Of a stretch of 64,000 nucleotides of DNA, positions 42,063 through 49,212 are shown piece by piece. Location: the NCBI RefSeq assembly GCF_001945395.1, contig NZ_MSXV01000011.1, positions 62,001 to 126,000 on the forward strand, written 5' to 3'. The notes below the pieces were generated by a model. The model ran no database searches and was not told the origin of the DNA. It saw only the letters and a list, made by a program, of their open reading frames with translations. The stretch's first letter is position 1; each line of letters opens with the position of its first letter. The position numbers and the translations under genes were made by a program. This DNA comes from Pseudomonas sp. PA15(2017) (GTDB taxonomy: Bacteria > Pseudomonadota > Gammaproteobacteria > Pseudomonadales > Pseudomonadaceae).

Positions 42063-42836
42063 TCATGGCGATCGCCAACCCAGCTCGGCCGAGATGGCCT
42101 GGGCGCAGGTGATCACCTCTGGGCGCAAGGCCTGCAACCGAACCTCGGGCATGTAGGGCACGGCACTGGCAACGCTCAGGGCAGCGACGATCTGCCCGCC
42201 GGCTTCGCGTATGGGTGCAGCGACGCAGCGAATCCCCAGCTCGTTCTCTTCGAGATCGAAACTGAAACCACCGCTGGCGTAGTCGCACATCTGCTCGCGG
42301 AAGGTCGCCCAAGGCAGCGCATCGTCAGGCTGCGGTCGCTGCTTGTAGAGCATCAGCCACTCGCTCTCCGGCAGGTCGAGCATCAGCGACTTGCCGATGC
42401 CGGTCAGCGCCAACGGCATGCGCAGGCCGATGCGCGAGCGCATTTCCAGGCCACGGCTGCCCGGCAGTTTATCGATGTACAGCACCTCGGCGCCGTCACG
42501 CACGCCCAGGTGCACGGTGTCCTGGGTATGGCGCGCCAATCGCTCCAGGTGTGGCTGCGCGCGCTTGGCCAGCGGCATTTGCCCACGTGCCTTGTAGCCC
42601 AGCTCAATGAGCCGGGAACCGAGCTGATAGCCGCCGCTGCTGCCGCCCAGGGCGCGCAGGTAACCGGCCTGCACCAGGGCGGCGATCAGGCGATGAGTGG
42701 TACTGCGCGTACAGCCGATGGTCGCACCGATGTCGGCCAGGCTACTGGCGCCCTGGGCGACCGCATCAATGACGGCGAGACCGCGGAACAGCGCCTGGGC
42801 GCCTGCTGGCGCCTGTTTATCGTAGTGATCGGGCAT
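42063..42836 (-). CDS. IclR-family transcriptional regulator
   Basis: 257 residues with an N-terminal winged helix (SLADIGATIGCTRSTTHRLI, about 37-56) and a C-terminal IclR effector domain (VHLGVRDGAEVLYIDKLPG ... GIRCVAAPIREAGGQIVAAL). The start ATG 42836 has CTGGAGAACCTC upstream. It probably controls dgoA and itself through the palindrome at 42878-42892. The likely effector is a sugar acid, by analogy with neighbours. Confidence 0.9.
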   Translation of the reverse strand: MPDHYDKQAPAGAQALFRGLAVIDAVAQGASSLADIGATIGCTRSTTHRLIAALVQAGYLRALGGSSGGYQLGSRLIELGYKARGQMPLAKRAQPHLERLARHTQDTVHLGVRDGAEVLYIDKLPGSRGLEMRSRIGLRMPLALTGIGKSLMLDLPESEWLMLYKQRPQPDDALPWATFREQMCDYASGGFSFDLEENELGIRCVAAPIREAGGQIVAALSVASAVPYMPEVRLQALRPEVITCAQAISAELGWRSP

Positions 42837-42877
42837 GAGGTTCTCCAGACGGCCGACTGTAGCCGCGTCGAACTCAA

Positions 42878-42892
42878 TTCTCAATATGAGAA
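42878..42892. promoter_or_regulatory. Palindromic candidate IclR operator
   Basis: TTCTCA-ATA-TGAGAA, a perfect 6-bp dyad with 3-nt centre, 42 nt upstream of the IclR start in the divergent spacer with the 91-aa gene. Size and symmetry fit an IclR-family site; autoregulation is inferred. Confidence 0.5.
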
Positions 42893-42997
42893 ACACACTC
42901 CCATATATCAGGACAAACTGGTGCAACGCGATTGTCGTGGTCAGCAGCCGACCGGCCTGTCTACACTGGCGCTTTATCCCGATATCTGGAACGTCCC

Positions 42998-43273
42998 ATG
43001 AGCAGCGCCGACGAGCACGACGACGACACCTTCACCGAGAACACGCTGGTTCAGGCCATCGAGAATCAGCTGGAATCCGGCGAGCCGGCTTTCGCCCAGG
43101 CGGTGCTGAACAAGCTGACCCTGGTCGGCCACGAGCGTGAGGAAAGCGTGCAGATGATGGCCATGGTGCTGGCCCACGAAGTGGACGCCATGCTGCGCGA
43201 CGACCGCCCCTTCGATGCCGAGAACTACGAGCGCCTGCTGCGCGCCCTGCCGACCTTGCCAGACGAAGCCTGA
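42998..43273 (+). CDS. Conserved hypothetical small acidic protein
   Basis: 91 residues, MSSADEHDDDTFTENTLVQA at the start, strongly acidic and predicted helical, without signal peptide or membrane segment. The ATG 42998 was chosen over a further upstream ATG (42932), whose extension overlaps the regulatory spacer. No family name recognised. It is divergent from the IclR gene and followed by a solute-binding protein gene. Confidence 0.7.
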   Translation: MSSADEHDDDTFTENTLVQAIENQLESGEPAFAQAVLNKLTLVGHEREESVQMMAMVLAHEVDAMLRDDRPFDAENYERLLRALPTLPDEA

Positions 43274-43352
43274 CGCGCCGCGACAGCCAACCGTCTTCTT
43301 TCCTGCCCAGGGCGCTGCTATGGTTGCTCGAAGCCCCTGGGGATCAGCCTGG

Positions 43353-44201
43353 ATGCGCGCTTCCACCCGCCTGCTCCTGCTCCTGTTGTTCGCCCTCAGC
43401 GCCATGACGCGGGCCGAGCAGGTGCTGCGCATTGGCGCCGAGGACGACTGGTATCCGTACACCGCCTACCGCGACGGCAGGATCCAGGGCCTGTCGGTGG
43501 ATATCGTCGAGGCGGCCTTCGCGGCCAGCAATACGCCGGTGGAACTGGTGCCCTACCCGTATTCACGCTGCATGCGGATGACCCACGAGGGCTCTCTGGC
43601 AGCCTGTTTCAACACCGCACCGGATGAGCGCATCAGCGCCGATTATCTGATTCCCGACGAGCCGCTGTTCAGTGACGACATCCTGCTCTGGACCCGCCGC
43701 GATACGGCGCCGCCCGACGGCGAACCGCAAAATCTTGCCGGCCGCAAGGTGGCCGTGACCATCGGCTACGAATACGGCGCTCGCCTGGACAACGACCAGC
43801 AGGTGATCCGCATTCCCGTGCGACGCGACCTCAGCGGCTTTCTCATGCTGCAGCGCGGTCGGGTGGACTTCGTGGCCGCTTACCGCGGCACCGCCCAGGC
43901 GCTGTTCCGCGAGAACCCGCAATTGGAAGGACAGTTCGTGGCGTTGGAAACCCTCCACAGCCCGACGCTCTACCTGAGCTTCTCGCGGCGCGACCCGGCG
44001 GCCGCCGACCTGCTGAAGCGCTTCGACCAGGGCATGCGCAGCCTGCGCAAGGATGGTCGCTACCAGAAGATTCTCGAGCGCTGGCAGCACGCTCCGGCGA
44101 ACTGTCGCCAGCTTGACTACACTTCGCCTGCGGGCCAGCCCCGCGACCCACGGCCAACGCCGTGCACGACAACAACAGGCAGGAGTCACCATGGTCTTTA
44201 A
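43353..44201 (+). CDS. Periplasmic solute-binding protein, family 3 (amino-acid type)
   Basis: 282 residues from ATG 43353 with a clear Sec signal peptide (MRASTRLLLLLLFALSAMTRA). An alternative ATG at 43320 adds 11 residues. An SBP_bac_3 domain covers most of the rest: LRIGAEDDWYPYTAYRDG, LSVDIVEAAF and AGRKVAVTIGYEYG. No permease or ATPase genes are adjacent, so it is an orphan binding protein or a sensor-type protein. Its last 11 nt overlap the next gene in another frame. Confidence 0.85.
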   Translation: MRASTRLLLLLLFALSAMTRAEQVLRIGAEDDWYPYTAYRDGRIQGLSVDIVEAAFAASNTPVELVPYPYSRCMRMTHEGSLAACFNTAPDERISADYLIPDEPLFSDDILLWTRRDTAPPDGEPQNLAGRKVAVTIGYEYGARLDNDQQVIRIPVRRDLSGFLMLQRGRVDFVAAYRGTAQALFRENPQLEGQFVALETLHSPTLYLSFSRRDPAAADLLKRFDQGMRSLRKDGRYQKILERWQHAPANCRQLDYTSPAGQPRDPRPTPCTTTTGRSHHGL

Positions 44202-44436
44202 CGCCGATCTGGTCGCCGAACTGGAAATTCTTTTGCTGTTCAATCTAGATAACGGCCAGGAGGGCCTGAAGATTCACCATGACGCCGCATCCTCCGCGGT
44301 CGCCGCTGCCGGGCGCCTGCACGACAAAGGTCTGATCACCCTCCCCGACGGCGGCTATCTCACCCGACTGGGCCACGAAGCTGCCGAACACGCGCAAAGC
44401 CTGCGAACCATCCTCACCACCGCCAAAGCGCTCTGA
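44191..44436 (+). CDS. TIGR02647 family protein
   Basis: 81 residues, MVFNADLVAELEILLLFNLD then KIHHDAASSAVAAAGRL and LPDGGYLTRLGHEAAEHAQ, a small winged-helix-like protein conserved in Pseudomonas directly before cyaA. AGGAG lies 5 nt upstream of ATG 44191. Function unknown; DNA binding is suggested only by the family name. Confidence 0.82.
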   Translation: MVFNADLVAELEILLLFNLDNGQEGLKIHHDAASSAVAAAGRLHDKGLITLPDGGYLTRLGHEAAEHAQSLRTILTTAKAL

Positions 44437-44543
44437 CCGTTTGACCACGCCTGCCGCATGACGCGGCAGGTCCTTTCCCGACGGCCATTGCGAGCAGACA
44501 CCACGCGCCTGTAGGCTTGCCTATCACCCGGCCGAGCCCGAGC

Positions 44544-47393
44544 ATGACGCGCCACCTTCCCCTGCGACCCGATATCGATGACGGCATCGACCGCAAGGTG
44601 CTGACGCAGCTGCGCGCGCGCTTCATGCGCGTCAACCACGGTCGCCAGCAGCGCGCCATGCAAGCCCTGTCGACCCGCCAGCAACGGGTGCTGACGCTGT
44701 TGCCGCTGCTGTTTCACGTCAATCATCCGTTGCTGCCCGGCTACGTCTCGGCGCAGACGCCGGCCGGGCTGGCCGGCTTCGAACCCTCGGCCGAGCTGCT
44801 GGCCGAAGCCCAGCGCCTGACCCGCTCCTTCGCCTACAAGCCGTCGCGCGCTCCGGCGCCCACGCCCATCCATGGCCTGTTCCTGATGGGCAGCCTGGGT
44901 ACCGTGGCCCAGGCCGAGCAGAGCGACATGGACCTGTGGGTCTGCCACGCCGACGATCTCGACGCGGGCGCCCGCGCAGCACTGCAACGCAAATGCGACC
45001 TGCTGAAGCGCTGGGCGGCCAGCCAGGGCGCCGAAGCGCACTTCTTCCTGATAGACCCCGAGCGCTTTCGCAGCGGCGCCCGTGAAGCACGACTGACCTC
45101 GGACGACTGCGGCACCACCCAGCATTTCCTGCTCCTCGACGAGTTCTACCGCACGGCGATCTGGCTGGGCGGGCGCATGCCGCTGTGGTGGCTGGTTCCG
45201 CCCAGCGACGAGCATCGCTACACCCATGTGACCGAAGCCTTGCTGAGCAAGCGCTTCATCCGCGCCGAGGACGTGCTCGACCTCGGCCACCTGGCCCAGG
45301 TACCGGCCGGTGAGTTTCTCGGCGCCGGCATGTGGCAGCTGTTCAAGGGCATCGAGTCGCCCTACAAATCGGCACTCAAGTTACTGCTCACCGAGGTGTA
45401 CGCCAGTGAGCATCCCCAGGTGCGCTGCCTGTCGCTGCGCTTCAAGCAGTCGGTCTACGACGGTCTGCTCGACCTCGACAAGCTGGACCCCTACGTGCTG
45501 ATCTACCGCCGCCTGGAGGAATACCTGCAGGCGCGCGGCGAAACCGAGCGCCTGGAACTGGTCAGGCGCTGCCTGTACCTGAAGGTGAACAAGAAGATCA
45601 GCAAGCCGCCGCGCCGCCGCGAAAAGAGCTGGCAGCGCCTGCTGCTCGAGCGGCTGACCGGCGAGTGGGGCTGGGGCGAACGCCAGCTGATCCTGCTCGA
45701 CAGCCGCAGCCAATGGAAAGTCCGCCAGGTCGTCGCCGAACGCCAGGCGCTGGTCAACGAACTCAACTACAGCTATCGCTTTCTGTCGATGTTCGCGCGC
45801 AATCGCCCCAAGGGCGTGGCCGCCGATAGCCGCGACCTGGCCGTGCTGGGTCGGCGCCTGTACGCCGCCTTCGAACGCCGGGCCGGCAAGGTGGAATTCA
45901 TCAACCCGGGCATCGCCCCGGAACTGGGCGAAGACACCCTGACCCTGGTGCATAACCCTACGCCCAAGGGCGAGCGCTGGGCGCTCTACAACGGCAGCCT
46001 GGGCGCCCAGGAATGGCACGATTTCGCACCATTGCGCCAGGCCCGCAGCCTGATCGAACTGCTTGCCTGGAGCCATCGCAACGGTGTGATCGACAGCGGT
46101 ACGCACCTGTCGCTGTATCCGGGCGACAGCGACCTTACCGAGTTCGAACTCAGCCAGCTGCTCGGCTGCCTGGCCCAGGCCCTGCCGATGCCGCTGACCA
46201 GTGCGAGCGAGGTGGCCCTGGCGCGACCGCGCCGGCCTGTCGAGGAACTGCTGCTGGTCAACGTCGGCCTCGACCCGCTCAAGCAGCACAGCCAGATGAA
46301 CGTGCACATGACCAGCGAGCGCACCGATCCGCTGGGCTATTCGGGCGTGCGTGACAACCTGGTGCTGACCCTAGACCGGATCACCCTAAACAGCTGGAAC
46401 GAGTTGCTGGTCGAGCGTTACGAAGGCGCCACCGCCCTGCTCGACTGTCTGAGCGACGTGCTCAACGCACGCCCCGCTCGCGGTGAGCGCGCGGGCCCGC
46501 GTGTGTTCTGCTATTGCCGCAACCGCGCCGCGACCATCGTCGAGCGCGTCGAAGGCCTGCTGGACGAGCTGATCGACTGCCTCGACAGCGGCGAGCGGTC
46601 GCGCTACCTGCTGCAGATCGCCCGTCGCTACCACCTGCTCGACCTGTCACCCGGCAACGTCCGGCACAGCGTGCTGGAGGATATGCCCGCGCTGTTCGAG
46701 CACCTCGCCCAGGATCGCGCCGAGTACAGCGCACTGCGCCTGGACCACAATACGCTGGAAGGCGACGACCTGGCGTTGATCCTTGAAGCCGGACGCCCGG
46801 CGTGCATCCAGGTGTTCTACCGCCTGCATGAAACGGAAGGCCTGGCGCAGATCAGCGTGCTCGACGAGTGCGGCGCGCTATGGCGCAGCCAGGCGCCGTT
46901 CCATAACGAAACCAGCCTGCTCACGCCGCTGCACCGCTTCCTGCAATCGCTGCTGTACCGGCGCGGCACCGCCCAGGCCCTCGAAGGCCCGCAGCAACCG
47001 CTGGAGATCCTCTACCACCAACTGCTGCCGGCCGCCCCACTGCGTGCGCAGCGTCTGGAGCCCAGGCCGGCGCCGTTGAGCGAAGCCAGCCTGCCGTTCT
47101 ATGACGTTCAGGCCATCGTCGAGCCGGGCAACGGCCAGCGTGCCTACATCAGCCTGTTCTGCAACCATCGGGAGTTTTCCGAGCTCGAACACGGTGAGCA
47201 GCTGTTCGCCAACGTGGCCCGACACATCCTCGCCCAGCGCAGCGAGCAGCAACCGTATCCGTGTTACATCACTGACCTCGATCTTTCCGCACTACTCGGC
47301 GACCGGCAGCCGTCGGTGGTTCATTACCTGCGCTACAAGGCCAGCCTCGAGGACGCGCTGAACGGCACACTGAGCGCGCCCAGACCTTATTGA
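44544..47393 (+). CDS. cyaA: Class I adenylate cyclase
   Basis: Makes cAMP from ATP in the cytoplasm. The 949 residues fit the enterobacterial-type class I family. The N-terminal catalytic domain has GSLGT followed by the metal-binding Asp128/Asp130 in QSDMDLWVC, as in nucleotidyltransferases; the long C-terminal regulatory region has FVARHIL-type conserved segments. The start ATG 44544 lacks a strong RBS. The stop TGA lies within a Fur-box-like sequence upstream of the ECF sigma gene. Confidence 0.95.
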   Translation: MTRHLPLRPDIDDGIDRKVLTQLRARFMRVNHGRQQRAMQALSTRQQRVLTLLPLLFHVNHPLLPGYVSAQTPAGLAGFEPSAELLAEAQRLTRSFAYKPSRAPAPTPIHGLFLMGSLGTVAQAEQSDMDLWVCHADDLDAGARAALQRKCDLLKRWAASQGAEAHFFLIDPERFRSGAREARLTSDDCGTTQHFLLLDEFYRTAIWLGGRMPLWWLVPPSDEHRYTHVTEALLSKRFIRAEDVLDLGHLAQVPAGEFLGAGMWQLFKGIESPYKSALKLLLTEVYASEHPQVRCLSLRFKQSVYDGLLDLDKLDPYVLIYRRLEEYLQARGETERLELVRRCLYLKVNKKISKPPRRREKSWQRLLLERLTGEWGWGERQLILLDSRSQWKVRQVVAERQALVNELNYSYRFLSMFARNRPKGVAADSRDLAVLGRRLYAAFERRAGKVEFINPGIAPELGEDTLTLVHNPTPKGERWALYNGSLGAQEWHDFAPLRQARSLIELLAWSHRNGVIDSGTHLSLYPGDSDLTEFELSQLLGCLAQALPMPLTSASEVALARPRRPVEELLLVNVGLDPLKQHSQMNVHMTSERTDPLGYSGVRDNLVLTLDRITLNSWNELLVERYEGATALLDCLSDVLNARPARGERAGPRVFCYCRNRAATIVERVEGLLDELIDCLDSGERSRYLLQIARRYHLLDLSPGNVRHSVLEDMPALFEHLAQDRAEYSALRLDHNTLEGDDLALILEAGRPACIQVFYRLHETEGLAQISVLDECGALWRSQAPFHNETSLLTPLHRFLQSLLYRRGTAQALEGPQQPLEILYHQLLPAAPLRAQRLEPRPAPLSEASLPFYDVQAIVEPGNGQRAYISLFCNHREFSELEHGEQLFANVARHILAQRSEQQPYPCYITDLDLSALLGDRQPSVVHYLRYKASLEDALNGTLSAPRPY

Positions 47394-47410
47394 TAACAAT
47401 TCTCATAATG
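47392..47410. promoter_or_regulatory. Fur-box-like site upstream of the ECF sigma gene
   Basis: GATAACAATTCTCATAATG matches the 19-bp Fur consensus at 13 of 19 positions by hand count. It starts at the cyaA stop codon and lies 52 nt before the sigma-factor start, where Fur normally represses fecI-type genes. Confidence 0.6.
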
Positions 47411-47461
47411 AGCTAACATGCTCGCTCGCCGTAGCACGCCCGCTGTGCACGGCTTGCGGCA

Positions 47462-47986
47462 GTGCCAATCGTGCCTTCGACACCCAACCCCAAACTCGAC
47501 CTGTACCTCACCCATCGGCTCGCCTTGGTGGACTACGCCGCCTCGCTGCTCAGTTGCCGCGCCCAGGCTGAAGATGTCGTGCAGGAAGCCTGGCTGCGCT
47601 TCAGCAGCCGCGACAGCGTCGACGCCGTGATCGAGCAGCCAGTCGGCTATCTCTACCGGATCGTCCGTAATCTGGCTTTCGACCTGAGCCGCCGCGACGC
47701 CACCGAGCGGCGCCAACCCGACGGCGATGACCTACTCGAGACGCTCTCCGACGACAAGCCGGGGCCTGAGCAACAGGCCAGCACCAGCGCCGAACTGCGT
47801 ATCGTCAACGCCGCCCTGGCAGAGCTGGCACCTAGGGTGCAGCGTGCCTTCGAGATGCATCGGCTGGAAGGCCACACCCTGCAGCACATCGCCGCCGCCC
47901 TGAACATCTCCGTAGGCCTCGCCCACCAGTTGGTGCACCAGGCGTTGTGTCATTGCGCCGACCGGCTGGAGCAGGCCAATGGCTGA
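47462..47986 (+). CDS. FecI-type ECF sigma factor
   Basis: 174 residues with only sigma regions 2 and 4. Region 2 contains AEDVVQEAWLRF (about 36-47) and the DNA-contacting YLYRIVRNLAFDLSRR (about 64-79). Region 4 includes VQRAFEMHRLEGHTLQHIAAAL with its helix-turn-helix. The start is GTG at 47462 (or 47471); neither has a strong RBS. It should be released by the adjacent FecR protein on receptor occupancy and transcribe the receptor-protease-ABC operon. Confidence 0.9.
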   Translation: MPIVPSTPNPKLDLYLTHRLALVDYAASLLSCRAQAEDVVQEAWLRFSSRDSVDAVIEQPVGYLYRIVRNLAFDLSRRDATERRQPDGDDLLETLSDDKPGPEQQASTSAELRIVNAALAELAPRVQRAFEMHRLEGHTLQHIAAALNISVGLAHQLVHQALCHCADRLEQANG

Positions 47987-48076
47987 TCTGAAAATTCGCG
48001 CGGCTGAGCCGTCCTTTGCTCGTAGGGGCACGTGTGTGCGAACCTTGCCCACCTTTCAGGACGATCCGAAACGACC

Positions 48077-49057
48077 ATGACCGGCACCCTCACCCACACT
48101 GCACTGGACTGGCTGCTACGCATCCAGCAGAGCCCCGAGGATGCCGCGCTGCGTACCGAGCTGGCCGCCTGGCTGGCCATCGACAGCCGCCATGTGGAGG
48201 CCTACCGCAAGGCCCAGCGGGTCTGGCAGTTGACCGGCATGGCCCAGGCAGCGACAAGCCCGCCGGCCATCGAACACCCCCGCGCAACGACCGCCGACCT
48301 CGCGGCAGCAGCGGCTCCTGCTGCGCGCCCGCACCGCCCACGCCGACGTCGCTGGCCAGCCCTGTTGGCGGGTTCGCTGGCCGCCTGCCTGCTGGTGGTG
48401 ATGACCCCGGACGCCTATCTGCGCTACCAGAGCGACTACCGCACGGGCGCTGGTCAGCAGCGCAGCATCGAACTGGACGATGGCAGCCGCGTACAGCTCG
48501 ACAGCCAGTCGGCGATCGCCGTGGCATTCGACGGCAAGCGCCGCGAGGTACGCCTGCTCAGCGGCCAGGCGTTCTTCGAGGTAACCCCGGACAAAAGCCG
48601 TCCCTTCACGGTCGACGCGGACGACCTGCAGATCACCGTCACCGGCACCGCGTTCAACGTGGCCATGCGCCCCAGCCAATTGGCAATCGCCGTGCAGCAT
48701 GGTTCGGTGCGAGTGGCCGAGGGCAGCGAGACTTTGGCCGATGCGCTGCACCCAGGCGACCGGCTGCAATGGCGCGGCAGCGGCCAGGTACTGCGCGACA
48801 CGCTCCCAGTCAGCCAGATAGCCGCCTGGCAGCAAGGCCGACTGGTGGTGCGCGACGCTCGCATCGCCGAGGTGCTCGACGAATTGCGCCCCTACCTGCC
48901 TGGCAAGCTGGCGCTGCGTGACGCCGAGCTGGGCGACAAGCGCGTCACCGGTGTCTACGATCTGCGCAATCCGGATGCCGCCCTGCGCGCCGTCATCCAG
49001 CCCTATCAGGGGCGAGTCAGCACCTGGACGGCCTGGCTGCGAATCGTCGACCGCTAG
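48077..49057 (+). CDS. FecR-type anti-sigma / sigma regulator
   Basis: 326 residues. The cytoplasmic N-terminal domain has the conserved ALDWLLRIQQSP and WLAIDSRHVEAYRKAQRVW segments. One transmembrane helix covers about 105-122 (WPALLAGSLAACLLVVM), followed by a periplasmic FecR domain (DDGSRVQLDSQSAIAVAF ... GQAFFEVTPD) and a C-terminal STN-like region that contacts the receptor's signalling domain. The start ATG 48077 is 90 nt past the sigma stop. A terminator follows its stop. Confidence 0.92.
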   Translation: MTGTLTHTALDWLLRIQQSPEDAALRTELAAWLAIDSRHVEAYRKAQRVWQLTGMAQAATSPPAIEHPRATTADLAAAAAPAARPHRPRRRRWPALLAGSLAACLLVVMTPDAYLRYQSDYRTGAGQQRSIELDDGSRVQLDSQSAIAVAFDGKRREVRLLSGQAFFEVTPDKSRPFTVDADDLQITVTGTAFNVAMRPSQLAIAVQHGSVRVAEGSETLADALHPGDRLQWRGSGQVLRDTLPVSQIAAWQQGRLVVRDARIAEVLDELRPYLPGKLALRDAELGDKRVTGVYDLRNPDAALRAVIQPYQGRVSTWTAWLRIVDR

Positions 49058-49063
49058 GGTTTG

Positions 49064-49086
49064 AGCCGCTTGCGAGCGGCTTTTTC
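49064..49086 (+). terminator. Intrinsic terminator after fecR-type gene
   Basis: AGCCGCT-TGCG-AGCGGCT stem followed by TTTTC, 6 nt past the stop. It separates the sigma/anti-sigma unit from the receptor operon, which therefore needs its own promoter. Confidence 0.85.
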
Positions 49087-49212
49087 TAATCTCGAAAAAA
49101 TAATTCGAATTTCTCTGAAAATTTTCAGCGCGGGCACGTCATTGCCTCGAACACGAATCGATACGGATTCGTATTAGCTTTCAGCTGGGCCTCTGGCCCG
49201 TTCGGGGAAGGT
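49087..49212 (+). promoter_or_regulatory. Receptor-operon leader with two palindromes
   Basis: The spacer holds a perfect 14-bp palindrome CTGAAAATTTTCAG (49115-49128) and a dyad ACGAATC-GATACG-GATTCGT (49153-49172). GAAAAT (49117-49122) followed by CGTC (49137-49140) recalls FecI/PvdS-type promoters, though the 14-nt spacer is short. RBS GGGGAAGG precedes the receptor ATG. Function inferred only. Confidence 0.4.
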
